From positions 1-64,000 of the forward strand of contig CACMWI010000007.1 of NCBI GenBank assembly GCA_902617375.1: a DNA stretch of 64,000 nt. Direction: 5' to 3'. The notes under the pieces were generated by a model, which saw nothing but the letters and a program-made list of their open reading frames with translations, was not told the DNA's origin and did not search any database. This document shows, in pieces, positions 53,735 to 62,532 of the stretch; positions within the stretch are counted from its first letter, which is position 1; every line of letters begins with the position of its first letter. A program made the translations under genes and the position numbers. The DNA comes from an uncultured Alphaproteobacteria bacterium (GTDB taxonomy: Bacteria; Pseudomonadota; Alphaproteobacteria; Methylaequorales; Methylaequoraceae).

Positions 53735-56700
53735 ATGAAAGTAAATAGTCAACAATTAAATTTGAACGACAATGTTTCCTTAACTAAGATCTACGCTGGT
53801 AGCACTATTGACATTAATGGATTACCAGGCTGGTTACCTAAGGCCAATTTTTCGAAAACGCAAACAGACCTTCTAATAACTTCACCTGCTGGCGATGAAA
53901 TATTATTAGTAGATTTTTTTACAAATTTTGAACTGCCCTCACTCAAAACTGAAAATGGTTTATTACTTAAAGGCACTTTAATTGATACTTTATCTGGATC
54001 ATTCACACCTGGACAGTACGTGCAAGCCAATAATGCAAACGCACTTTCTATTGGAGAAGTTTCCAGTGTTACAGGAGAAGCTAAAGCAACTCGTTTGGAC
54101 GGAACAACTGTAAATCTCTCAACTGGAGATCCAGTTTTTCAGGGAGATACTGTAGAAACTACTGGGGCAGGAGCAATTGGATTAGTATTTCTTGATAAAA
54201 CAACTCTCTCATTATCAGAGGGAGGAAAAATGGTTTTAGATGAACTTGTATATGATCCAGCAACTGGAACTGGAAGTATGGCCGTTGACATGGTTGAGGG
54301 AGCTTTCAGTTTTGTGAGTGGCGAGATTGCTAAAACTGGGCCAGATGCAATGAAAGTTTCTACACCTGTCGCAACTATTGGGATAAGAGGAACTACTGTT
54401 GCAGGTAAAGCTGCGGTTGAAGGCAATGAAAACTCCTTTACACTTCTACAAGACGCTGATGGAGGTGTAGGACAAATCTCTGTGAGTAATGCTGGGGGAA
54501 CTCAAGTTCTAGCACAGGTTGGTGCGACAACAAGTATTACGAGTTTTACAGCGCCACCTCCACCACCAATTATTTTAAGTGCAGCACAAATTCAAGCCAA
54601 TTATGGTACAGCTTTAAATGTTTTACCACCAACGCCTGTGGTTGCTCCAACACCACAACCACCTCCACCGCCTCAAGAACAACAGCAGGAGCAAGTTCAA
54701 GAAGAGGAGTCTCAAGAGGAGGAGGAAGAAGTAGAAGAGGAGGCTGTTGAAGAGGAATTGCAAGAGGAGGGAGAAGGTCCCCCAGAAGGAGAAGAAGGAG
54801 AAGGTCCTCCAGAGGGTGAAGAAGGAGAAGGTCCACCAGAAGGAGAAGAGGGCCCGCCAATTGGACCTGATGGAGAACCACTAACAGAAGAAGGACCTCC
54901 CGAAGGAGATGGCCCGCCGATTGGACCAGATGGAGAGCCATTAGCAGAAGGAGAAGGTGGCCCACCTATTGGACCAGATGGAGAACCATTAGCTGACGGT
55001 CCACCCATTGGACCTGATGGAGAACCCTTACCGCCTGGAGATTTTGGTCCTGGAGGCCCGCCGATTGGACCTGATGGAGAACCACTAGCTGACGGTCCAC
55101 CCATTGGACCTGATGGAGAACCCTTACCACCTGGAGATTTTGGTCCTGGTGGTCCTACACCTGAACAAGACGCAGCAGCGAGAGAGGCTTTTGAAACTGC
55201 ATTAGCCGCAGGTTTATCTCCCGAAGAGGCAATGGCAGAAGCTGCTGCAGCTGCTGGAATTCCTCCACCACCAGGAGGGTTCGGAGGAGATCCTTTGTCA
55301 GCAACAGTTGGGGGTGATGAGTTTGCAGGAGGTCCTCTTGGTCCTGGAGGCCCAGGAGATTTTGGTCCGGGCGGTCCAGGAGATTTTGGTCCGGGCGGTC
55401 CAGGAGACTTTGGTCCGGGTGGCCCTGATGATTTTGGATTTGGCGGCCCAGGAGACTTTGGTCCTGGAGGCCCAGGAGACTTTGGTCCGGGTGGTCCGGT
55501 TGGATTTGGCGGCCCAGGAGATTTTGGTCCTGGTGGTCCAGGAGATTTTGGTCCTGGTGGTCCAGGTCCTGGAGGTCCAGGAGACTTTGGTCCAGGTGGA
55601 GGACCTGGAAATTTCGATTCTGGATCGGGCGGTGATCAAGGGTCCTTTGGAACTTTTCTTCCACCAGGTTCTTTTCAACCACCGGGTACTGTTCAACAGC
55701 CAGGTGCTTATATTCCAGCTCAAGTAGGTTTTGCTCCAATTGCACCTGTTACAACAGCTCCAGTAATTGGTTCGGGTTTTTCAGCAAATGATGGAGGTGG
55801 TTTTCATGGAGGTCCTGGTGGACCTGTAGGTTTTGATCCAGGTGGAGGTCCAGGAGATTTTGGTCCTGGCGGTCCAGGAGATTTTGGTCCTGGTGGTCCA
55901 GGAGACTTTGGTCCAGGAGGCCCTGGTGGATTTGGTTCCGATGGGTTTGGTCCTGGTGGATTTGGTCCTGGTGGTTTTGGCACTGCAGGCATTGGCCCTG
56001 GAGGTTTTGGCCCTGGAGGTTTTGGCCCTGGAGGTTTTGGCCCTGGAGGTTTTGGTCCTAGTGGCTTTGGTCCTGCTGGCTTTGGTCCTGGCGTCTTTGG
56101 TCCTGGCGGCTTTGATCCATATGGTCCTGATCCCTACGGTGGAGTACCTGTCGAATATGAAGATCCAAGTATGTTTGGGAATGTTGGAGAGGCAGAGGCT
56201 GCTGGATCTGGAAGTGGTAGTGGAGGCGGAAGTAGTGCAACTACATTCGTAGGAACAAATAGTGCTGATAGCGCTGATAAATCTTCGGAAGCTACAGCAT
56301 GGCGGTTTGAGGGTTACAGTGGGGCAGATGTTTTTAAAGGCGGAACAGGTAACGACGTCTTTTGGGGGGCAATTGATGGTGATACTTTAACTGGAAACGC
56401 AGGGCAAGATATTTTTTATTTTGCGGATTTGACCGAAGGAACAGATACAATAACTGACTTCACAGTTGGGGCCGGTGGTGATATTTTAAAATTTTCTGTT
56501 TCAGTTCAAACAAGTGCGTATACAAGAGATGCATCGGTTGTCAATGATACTGCAGCTAACGGTTCAACTTATAACATGGGATTAAATTCAAATGTTCTTC
56601 CATCAGTTTTCAATTTTTCATCACAATTTTCATCATCAAATACGACAGCAGGTGTTAAAAATCAGCTAACAAGTTTCAAGGTTACAACTGATGGTTCAAC

Positions 56701-56890
56701 TCCAATTTCAAACCCAACTGATTTTATTATTGTAACAGGAAGTACAAGTCCTAATACTGGTTATGTCTATGGATGGTCAGACACTGGAAATGGTGAAATT
56801 GACAATGGAGAACTTTTTGGTTTAGCAACCTTAACTGGTGTTGATACTGATAACATTGGGGCAACAAATTTCGCTTTTGGTCCAATATAA
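53735..56890 (+). CDS. Large FecR-domain/RTX-like secreted protein with Gly-Pro-Phe-rich linker
   Basis: The 1051-residue protein has no Sec signal. Residues about 20-100 form a conserved prefix (LPGWLPKANFSKTQTDL). A FecR-like domain spans about 105-230 (GDTVETTGAGAIGLVFLDKTTLSLS; VATIGIRGTT). Next come an acidic E-rich segment (about 322-370) and six PPIGPDGEPL repeats (372-465). A helical AAREAFETALAAG segment (478-510) and two F-G-P-G-rich blocks (533-625, 690-800) follow. A short RTX-like region (848-912: GADVFKGGTGNDVFWG) and a C-terminal domain end it. The C-terminus and neighbouring ABC/HlyD/TolC genes indicate type I secretion; it is probably a surface or matrix protein. Confidence 0.85.
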   Translation: MKVNSQQLNLNDNVSLTKIYAGSTIDINGLPGWLPKANFSKTQTDLLITSPAGDEILLVDFFTNFELPSLKTENGLLLKGTLIDTLSGSFTPGQYVQANNANALSIGEVSSVTGEAKATRLDGTTVNLSTGDPVFQGDTVETTGAGAIGLVFLDKTTLSLSEGGKMVLDELVYDPATGTGSMAVDMVEGAFSFVSGEIAKTGPDAMKVSTPVATIGIRGTTVAGKAAVEGNENSFTLLQDADGGVGQISVSNAGGTQVLAQVGATTSITSFTAPPPPPIILSAAQIQANYGTALNVLPPTPVVAPTPQPPPPPQEQQQEQVQEEESQEEEEEVEEEAVEEELQEEGEGPPEGEEGEGPPEGEEGEGPPEGEEGPPIGPDGEPLTEEGPPEGDGPPIGPDGEPLAEGEGGPPIGPDGEPLADGPPIGPDGEPLPPGDFGPGGPPIGPDGEPLADGPPIGPDGEPLPPGDFGPGGPTPEQDAAAREAFETALAAGLSPEEAMAEAAAAAGIPPPPGGFGGDPLSATVGGDEFAGGPLGPGGPGDFGPGGPGDFGPGGPGDFGPGGPDDFGFGGPGDFGPGGPGDFGPGGPVGFGGPGDFGPGGPGDFGPGGPGPGGPGDFGPGGGPGNFDSGSGGDQGSFGTFLPPGSFQPPGTVQQPGAYIPAQVGFAPIAPVTTAPVIGSGFSANDGGGFHGGPGGPVGFDPGGGPGDFGPGGPGDFGPGGPGDFGPGGPGGFGSDGFGPGGFGPGGFGTAGIGPGGFGPGGFGPGGFGPGGFGPSGFGPAGFGPGVFGPGGFDPYGPDPYGGVPVEYEDPSMFGNVGEAEAAGSGSGSGGGSSATTFVGTNSADSADKSSEATAWRFEGYSGADVFKGGTGNDVFWGAIDGDTLTGNAGQDIFYFADLTEGTDTITDFTVGAGGDILKFSVSVQTSAYTRDASVVNDTAANGSTYNMGLNSNVLPSVFNFSSQFSSSNTTAGVKNQLTSFKVTTDGSTPISNPTDFIIVTGSTSPNTGYVYGWSDTGNGEIDNGELFGLATLTGVDTDNIGATNFAFGPI
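54851..55140 (+). repeat. Six PPIGPDGEPL-coding repeats
   Basis: Six copies of a PPIGPDGEPL-coding unit occur with variable short spacers. The last four are arranged as a nearly identical 96-base higher-order direct repeat (copies starting at 54991 and 55087). The DNA is much G+C-richer than the surroundings because of Gly and Pro codons. Confidence 0.9.
55331..55610 (+). repeat. GPGGPGDF-coding tandem repeats, block 1
   Basis: Roughly ten degenerate copies of an eight-residue GPGGPGDF unit (24 bases, GGTCCAGGAGATTTTGGTCC-like) with occasional indels. Wobble-position differences between copies show that the repeat is not a recent single amplification. Confidence 0.9.
55801..56139 (+). repeat. 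GPGGPGDF and FGPGG pentapeptide-coding repeats, block 2
   Basis: Three GPGGPGDF units are followed by about a dozen 15-base FGPGG pentapeptide units (FGPGG, FGTAG, IGPGG, FGPSG, FGPAG, FGPGV variants), ending in FDPYG and PDPYG. Two of the pentapeptide steps are nearly identical at DNA level (TTTTGGCCCTGGAGG). Confidence 0.9.
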
Positions 56891-56970
56891 AGTCCCTGAA
56901 TAATAGAGCTTTTAACTAAATAAATTTCCTTTTAGGTCGTAAACATAATATTAACAGTGGTTCGTGGAAT

Positions 56971-59613
56971 GTGCACAATGAAAATCAAATAAATGTCACT
57001 AAAAATGACAAAGTAGACTCAATACGATCATCTATTGAAGGTCTAAGGGGCAAGCTTTTTATCAATGATCTTAAAAAAGATCTTCAAGAATTCATTGATA
57101 CAAATGTTGAATTAGATAAAAGCAATAATCATTTAAAAACCCCAACAATTAAAGACGCTCCCTCTTGGTTTCCGAAAGCTAACTTATCAAAAACGCAAAC
57201 TGATTTAATAGCAACATCAGTTGATGGCGAAGAATTCATTTTTTTTGATTATTTTACAAATCATCGACTCCCATCTATCCAAACAGAAAATGGTTTAAAT
57301 TTTCATGGAGGTTTAGTAGATAGGTTGGCTGGTTTATTTGCAAAAGGTCAGTATGTTCAGGCATCTCCCGATGGTGAATTATCGATAGGAGAAGTGTCGA
57401 GTTTAACGGGTGTAGCCAAAGCAAAACGAGTTGACGGCAACGAATTTAACTTGTCAAATGGTGACCCTGTATTTCAAGGAGATACAATTACAGTTTCAAA
57501 TTCTGGTGCGATTGGCCTGACATTTCTGGATAAAACCACGTTATCTTTATCTGAAGGTGGAAAGATGCTTTTAGATGAGTTGGTTTATAATCCTGAAACT
57601 GGGGATGGGAATATGACTATAGACATGGTTGAGGGTGCATTCAGTTTTATAAGTGGAGAGATAGCAAAAACTGGAGAAGATGCCATGACCATAAAAACGC
57701 CTGTTGCAACCATCGGAATTAGAGGAACTACAGTTGCCGGTAAAGCTGCGGTAGAAGGAAACGAAAACTCATTTACTTTACTTCAGGATGCTGATGGGGG
57801 AGTAGGACAAATATCTATTAGTAATGCTGGAGGCACACAAATACTAGAACAAGTTGGTGCAACCACAAGTGTAGTAAGTTTTAATGCGCCACCACCTCCA
57901 CCAATTATTTTAAGCGCTGCACAGATTCAAGCTAATTATGGAACAGCTTTGAACGTTTTGCCACCTACACCAACTGTAGCACCTACACCGCAAGAGATTC
58001 CACCACAACAAGATCAACAACAAGAAGAATCTCAAGAAGAAGCTTCAGAAGAAGAATCTGATGAAGAGGCGGAAGAAACTTCGGAAGAAGAAGGTTCTTT
58101 AGAAGGAGAAGAGGAATTAGCTGAAGAGGAAGACTCAACAGAGGAGGAAATAGCAAGAGCTGAAGAAGATTTGTTCGAGGAGGGTGGCCAAGAGAACCGA
58201 GCACTTGCAGAAGTGGAAGTTGTAGCAGAAGAAGAGGTAGCCCTACCACCTGAAGAAGCTCAAACTGGAGGTGATGAACAAGCTGCTCGAGAAGCCTTTG
58301 ATACGGCACTTTCAGCTGGAGCATCACCTGAACAAGCGATGGCTGAAGCGGCGGCGGCAGGTGGTTTTGATGAATCTGGGGCTCGAGAATCAGCACTAGA
58401 TAGTGGGCCATTAGGAGGCCCTCCTCTTGCACAAACATTTTCTCCTGGAGTTGGGGGGCCAATAATAGGTTCACAACTTGGACCTGTACCAATCAATGCT
58501 AGTCAAGATTCTGTAATGATACCTGTTTTTGGAATGGGACCAGCCTTTGGATTTGCAACAATGGATGTATTTGGAGGTCAGTTAACTGGGAGATTTGAAA
58601 ACTTTCTTCAAGGTGCTTCTGGTTTTGGAGACGAAATTTTTGGAGTTCTGGATGAAAATCCTTACAGTCTCTCTGATACAGGGTCTTTTGAAAGTTATTT
58701 TTTTGACGATCCATCACTTTATGATGATTACAGGAAACAAGATTTTGATCAATCAACAGAAATCTCAAGTTCACAAACAACAAATACTTTTGATGGTACA
58801 AATTCTAACGACACTATTGATAAATCCTCTGAAACCGCAAGTGTTATAATAAATGGATTAGATGGAGCGGATACACTTGAAGGAGGGATAAATAATGACA
58901 CAATTAATGGAGGTGATGGGATTGACAAACTAGTTGGCAATCAAGGTGATGATGTTTTAAGAGGTGATGATGGTAATGATTTTATTTTTGGAGGTGATGG
59001 GAATGACAAATTGATTGGAGGTTTGGGCGATGATGAACTTAACGGTGGTGACCAAGATGATATAATTGTTGGAGGCCTGGGTAGTGATACCCTTTATGGA
59101 AATGATGGTGATGACAAATTTTATTATGAACCAGGTCACATAGACGGAACTTCAAAAGATGAAATAATTGACTTTAGAGCAAGCGGTAATGATTTGATTG
59201 TAGGTTCTCAAGCTCCCTCGTCAGCTTATAATCGAAGTTTAATACACACAGACTCGTCTCAGTTCGGTAGTAACTATGATATTACTAGTAACTCCAATGA
59301 GTTACCCTACGTATTCAATTTTACTAATGATGTGACAACAGCCGTTGCTGAGAGTTCTTCTGCTCTTGCTAATCATTTCACTGGTTTTTCAATAAGTGTA
59401 AGTGGTAGTGGAACTAATGATTTTGAAAATGAATCAATGTATATAAGCGTAGGTGACGGAACAAGTACTTATATTTGGTTTTGGACAGACACCAATAATC
59501 ATCATGGGATGATAGCTGATAGCGAACTTGAACCATTAGCTAAACTAAGTAATTATGATAATGATAATTTAACTGGTAACGAATTTGTATTCCAAACTAT
59601 TTCTGGAGTTTAA
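56971..59613 (+). CDS. Large FecR-domain/RTX secreted protein (paralogue with acidic linker)
   Basis: The 880-residue paralogue of the preceding protein starts with GTG at 56971. Its N-terminal extension of about 50 residues is followed by the same prefix (FPKANLSKTQTDL) and FecR-like domain (about 140-286). Its linker is acidic (E/S-rich, 350-430) and lacks the Gly-Phe repeats. The AAREAFDTALSAGASPEQAMAEAAA helix is retained. Residues about 627-716 are ten or so true RTX nonapeptides (GGDGNDKLI, GGLGDDELN, GNDGDDKFY), expected to bind calcium after export. The C-terminal domain (about 740-880) matches the paralogue. No Sec signal; a type I secretion substrate is likely. Confidence 0.88.
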   Translation: MHNENQINVTKNDKVDSIRSSIEGLRGKLFINDLKKDLQEFIDTNVELDKSNNHLKTPTIKDAPSWFPKANLSKTQTDLIATSVDGEEFIFFDYFTNHRLPSIQTENGLNFHGGLVDRLAGLFAKGQYVQASPDGELSIGEVSSLTGVAKAKRVDGNEFNLSNGDPVFQGDTITVSNSGAIGLTFLDKTTLSLSEGGKMLLDELVYNPETGDGNMTIDMVEGAFSFISGEIAKTGEDAMTIKTPVATIGIRGTTVAGKAAVEGNENSFTLLQDADGGVGQISISNAGGTQILEQVGATTSVVSFNAPPPPPIILSAAQIQANYGTALNVLPPTPTVAPTPQEIPPQQDQQQEESQEEASEEESDEEAEETSEEEGSLEGEEELAEEEDSTEEEIARAEEDLFEEGGQENRALAEVEVVAEEEVALPPEEAQTGGDEQAAREAFDTALSAGASPEQAMAEAAAAGGFDESGARESALDSGPLGGPPLAQTFSPGVGGPIIGSQLGPVPINASQDSVMIPVFGMGPAFGFATMDVFGGQLTGRFENFLQGASGFGDEIFGVLDENPYSLSDTGSFESYFFDDPSLYDDYRKQDFDQSTEISSSQTTNTFDGTNSNDTIDKSSETASVIINGLDGADTLEGGINNDTINGGDGIDKLVGNQGDDVLRGDDGNDFIFGGDGNDKLIGGLGDDELNGGDQDDIIVGGLGSDTLYGNDGDDKFYYEPGHIDGTSKDEIIDFRASGNDLIVGSQAPSSAYNRSLIHTDSSQFGSNYDITSNSNELPYVFNFTNDVTTAVAESSSALANHFTGFSISVSGSGTNDFENESMYISVGDGTSTYIWFWTDTNNHHGMIADSELEPLAKLSNYDNDNLTGNEFVFQTISGV
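58857..59128 (+). repeat. RTX nonapeptide repeat array
   Basis: About ten successive 27-base units encode GGxGxDxUx-type nonapeptides, from GADTLEGG to GDDKFYY. The pattern is the calcium-binding beta-roll of type I secreted proteins. Confidence 0.92.
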
Positions 59614-59665
59614 GTTGTTATATGTTTATTTTGAAGGTAAGAGAGTGATATTATAAAATAATATT

Positions 59666-61255
59666 ATGAAGTTTTGGTTTCACATATTAAAAGAAAGTAA
59701 ATCTCTAAATACTATTCTTTTATTGACTTTTTTTATCACTATAATGGGTTTATTAAGCCCAATCTTTATTATTCACATTTTTAATAGATATATCGCATTT
59801 GGCCTTCAGGGAACATTGTTTTTTCTATTATCAGGTGCTCTTTTAGTTGCAGTATTCGAGTATATATTTAGGAATATTAGGAGTAAAATCTTATGTGAAC
59901 TTCTCATAAATCCAATAAAATTTTTCAAATTAGACCTAATCAAAACATTTTTTGAGAGAGAAAATAAAACCTCAAAAAGAAATTTTGTTGAAATAATTGA
60001 TTTCAACAATAATTTTTTTCAATTCTTATCACCCAAAGTTCAGTCAAATCTTCTCGACTCAATTTTTGCAACTTTAATTATTATTATTCTTTTTTTTCTG
60101 GACCTATTATTAGCAACAATTTTTTTAATTCTTGTTATTATTTTCTTGTTGTTGCAACAAAGATTAACAAAAAATAAAAATCTAAACCTGGAAAAATTAA
60201 ATTTATCTAAGAATGATAAATTAATAATTAAAGAGATTGGAACTAATCAAGAGCTTTTAAAATCTACCTTAGCATTTAAATATTCTGGATATTATCTAGA
60301 AAATTACTTAAATAAAAAATTAAAAATTGACTCTTCAACTGCAAATTTTGATGCTCAACAAATTTCCATAACCAGTTTTTTTGTTTTGTTATCATCAATT
60401 ATTACAATTGGATTTGGGAGTATCTTTGTCGTGAATGGAAATCTTTCTATTGGTAGCCTGATAGGATTCAACATATTTGCTACTCGAGCTTTGGGTACAA
60501 TTTCATCGGCACAAAATTCATATTCTATCATTGAGAGAACAAATATGTATCTAAATGATTGCCAAGATTTTTTCAAAAACTCTAAAAATAGAGTTGAGGG
60601 TATGCAACTAAGTAAAATTATAGGGAATTATAAACTTAAAAATGTAAACTACTCTTTTGATAATGATAATAAGTATATAATTAACAATTTCTCTGCTAAT
60701 TTTAATTCTTCAGAAATTTCAGTTATTAGCGGAGCGAATGGCTCTGGAAAGACCACAATTGCAAAATTGCTCATGGGACTAATTAATCCAGAATCTGGGG
60801 ATATTTTATTAGATGAAACTAATTTGGAGAAACTATCATTGCAATGGTATAAGAATCAAGTAGCTTATATACCTGAAGATGTTGAAGTGTTAAATTCATC
60901 AATTTTAAATAATATTTTAATATCCAACCCTGATCTAAATGAACAAGAGGTAAGTAGACTGCTTCAAAATGTTGGATTAGATAAAGAGTTAAAAAAATCA
61001 GATTTAACAATAACTGATTCTATAAATAAAAATTATTCAAAAGGGATTTTAAAAAAAATACATATTGCACGGTCGATTTCAAAAACCTATCAAGTTTATA
61101 TTTTTGATGATCCGTTATTATATTTAGATAAATTAGGTAAAAATATGGTGCTGAAATTGATAGCCTCATTAAAAAGAGCTGGAAAAACCGTAATTTGTTT
61201 TTCAGAAGATTCTGAAATTATTAAATTAAGTGATAAACAAACTAATTTAGGGTGA
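59666..61255 (+). CDS. Type I secretion ABC transporter with degenerate nucleotide-binding motifs
   Basis: The 529-residue protein fuses an ABC transmembrane domain (about 15-300, five to six helices) to a nucleotide-binding domain (about 320-529), as in PrtD. There is no C39 peptidase or CLD domain. Walker A is intact (SGANGSGKTT, about 354-363). Other motifs deviate: Q-loop glutamine is E (YIPEDVEVL), the LSGGQ signature reads YSKGILKK, Walker B ends in DD rather than DE (YIFDDP), and the switch histidine position is E (VICFSEDS). It likely exports the two adjacent RTX-like proteins, perhaps with unusual ATPase behaviour. HlyD follows 4 bases later. Confidence 0.85.
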   Translation: MKFWFHILKESKSLNTILLLTFFITIMGLLSPIFIIHIFNRYIAFGLQGTLFFLLSGALLVAVFEYIFRNIRSKILCELLINPIKFFKLDLIKTFFERENKTSKRNFVEIIDFNNNFFQFLSPKVQSNLLDSIFATLIIIILFFLDLLLATIFLILVIIFLLLQQRLTKNKNLNLEKLNLSKNDKLIIKEIGTNQELLKSTLAFKYSGYYLENYLNKKLKIDSSTANFDAQQISITSFFVLLSSIITIGFGSIFVVNGNLSIGSLIGFNIFATRALGTISSAQNSYSIIERTNMYLNDCQDFFKNSKNRVEGMQLSKIIGNYKLKNVNYSFDNDNKYIINNFSANFNSSEISVISGANGSGKTTIAKLLMGLINPESGDILLDETNLEKLSLQWYKNQVAYIPEDVEVLNSSILNNILISNPDLNEQEVSRLLQNVGLDKELKKSDLTITDSINKNYSKGILKKIHIARSISKTYQVYIFDDPLLYLDKLGKNMVLKLIASLKRAGKTVICFSEDSEIIKLSDKQTNLG

Positions 61256-61259
61256 AAAG

Positions 61260-62531
61260 ATGACAGAGAAATGGGTAAAATGGAATCTATTTAAAAACGA
61301 TGAAAAACCAAAAAACGTTATTAGTAAAAGACTTAAAGTATCATTAATTCTTTTCTCACTTATTTTTTTGCTACTAGTGAATTTAAAAATTATTGAGGTA
61401 TTAAGCTTAGCTGACGGAAAAATAATACCCCAAGGAAGAATAAAGTATGTGCAACATTTAGAGGGTGGAATAGTTGAAGAAATACTAATTAGGGAAGGTG
61501 AAAAAGTGGAAATAAATCAGCCTTTAGTAGTTTTATCAAAAGAAAAAGCAAGCTCTGAATTTGAGGAAATTAATTCAAGACTTAAATCAATTGATCTGTC
61601 AATACTTAGAGTTAATTCTGAAATAAATTCTAATAATTCGATAGAAATTCCTGAAAATATAAATAATTTATTTGATGAGGAATTAGTAAAATCTGAAAAT
61701 GAACTTTTTCAAAGTAGAAGAAAAGCAATCAACTCTGAAATAAAGTCTAAGAAAGCAAGTATTGATAAAGCTAATAAAAATCTCAAAAATTTAAAAAAAA
61801 GATTAAAAATCGTTAAAGAACAAGAAGATATTAGTCAAAAATTGTTAGAAGTTGAAGCAACAAATAGGTTAAAGCATTTAGAAATTTTAAGAGAAAGGCA
61901 AGAGGTTGAAGGGAGTATCGACGAACAACAATCTATTATTGATTTGAGCAAGAATGACTTAGAAAAAGTGCAAAACAATTACATAGAAGATTTAAATATC
62001 GAGTTGTCACAGTACCGAAAAGAAAAAGAAGAACTTAATAAAAGAATTCAGAAATATTCAGACAGCTTAAATAGAACTGTTTTAAAAAGTCCTGTATCTG
62101 GAACAGTAAAACTTGTGTCAGTAAATTCTAAGGGAGCTATAGTCGCTCCTGGTGTAACTGTTGTTGAAATTGTACCTGAAAATGAAAAATTAATAATTGA
62201 GGCAAAATTACCTTTATCAGAAATTGGATACGTAAAAAAAAACCTTGAAGCAAAAATTAGACTGAATACACCTGAAGGCTCTAGGTTTAGATCAATAAAA
62301 GGGAAAGTTGTTTTTGTAGGTGCTGACAGAATTTCTAGTAAAGATGAAGATGGTTTTTATTTAGTCAAGGTAGAAACCTCTGAAAACTCTTTTGCACGAA
62401 AAAACGAGGAATATAAACTTTTGTCTGGTGTTCCAGTTATGGTTGGAATCATAACTGGTAAAAGAAGTTTTATGGATTATTTCTTAACGCCTTTTATAAC
62501 CGGTGCTAGCTTCGCATTATCTGAAAGGTAG
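61260..62531 (+). CDS. HlyD family type I secretion membrane fusion protein
   Basis: The 423-residue adaptor has an N-terminal cytoplasmic stretch, one membrane helix (about 26-46), and a lipoyl half (KYVQHLEGGIVEEILIREGEKVE). A long coiled-coil hairpin follows (about 95-275, lysine- and glutamate-rich), then the second lipoyl half (LKSPVSGTVKLVSVNSKGAIV). The C-terminal beta-barrel includes AKLPLSEIGYV and GVPVMVGIITGKRS with the family ending MDYFLTPF. It bridges the ABC protein at 59666 to the TolC at 52339. It ends one base before the convergent PII-like gene. Confidence 0.92.
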   Translation: MTEKWVKWNLFKNDEKPKNVISKRLKVSLILFSLIFLLLVNLKIIEVLSLADGKIIPQGRIKYVQHLEGGIVEEILIREGEKVEINQPLVVLSKEKASSEFEEINSRLKSIDLSILRVNSEINSNNSIEIPENINNLFDEELVKSENELFQSRRKAINSEIKSKKASIDKANKNLKNLKKRLKIVKEQEDISQKLLEVEATNRLKHLEILRERQEVEGSIDEQQSIIDLSKNDLEKVQNNYIEDLNIELSQYRKEKEELNKRIQKYSDSLNRTVLKSPVSGTVKLVSVNSKGAIVAPGVTVVEIVPENEKLIIEAKLPLSEIGYVKKNLEAKIRLNTPEGSRFRSIKGKVVFVGADRISSKDEDGFYLVKVETSENSFARKNEEYKLLSGVPVMVGIITGKRSFMDYFLTPFITGASFALSER

Positions 62532-62532
62532 A

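Noticed and set aside
55331-56139. CRISPR-like regular repeats
   Set aside because: Units are 15 or 24 bases, contiguous, in frame, and encode FGPGG/GPGGPGDF. There are no unique spacers.
54570-56252. Several long open frames antisense or frame-shifted to the first FecR-RTX gene, some Pro/Ser- or Leu/Gln-rich
   Set aside because: They are shadows of the periodic G+C-rich repeats, which keep all frames free of stops. The plus-strand frame has the domain structure at both ends.
53735-59613. Iron-siderophore signalling by the FecR-like proteins
   Set aside because: No sigma factor (FecI type) or TonB receptor is nearby. The domain is followed by RTX-like and low-complexity regions and a type I exporter, so classical FecR function is unlikely.
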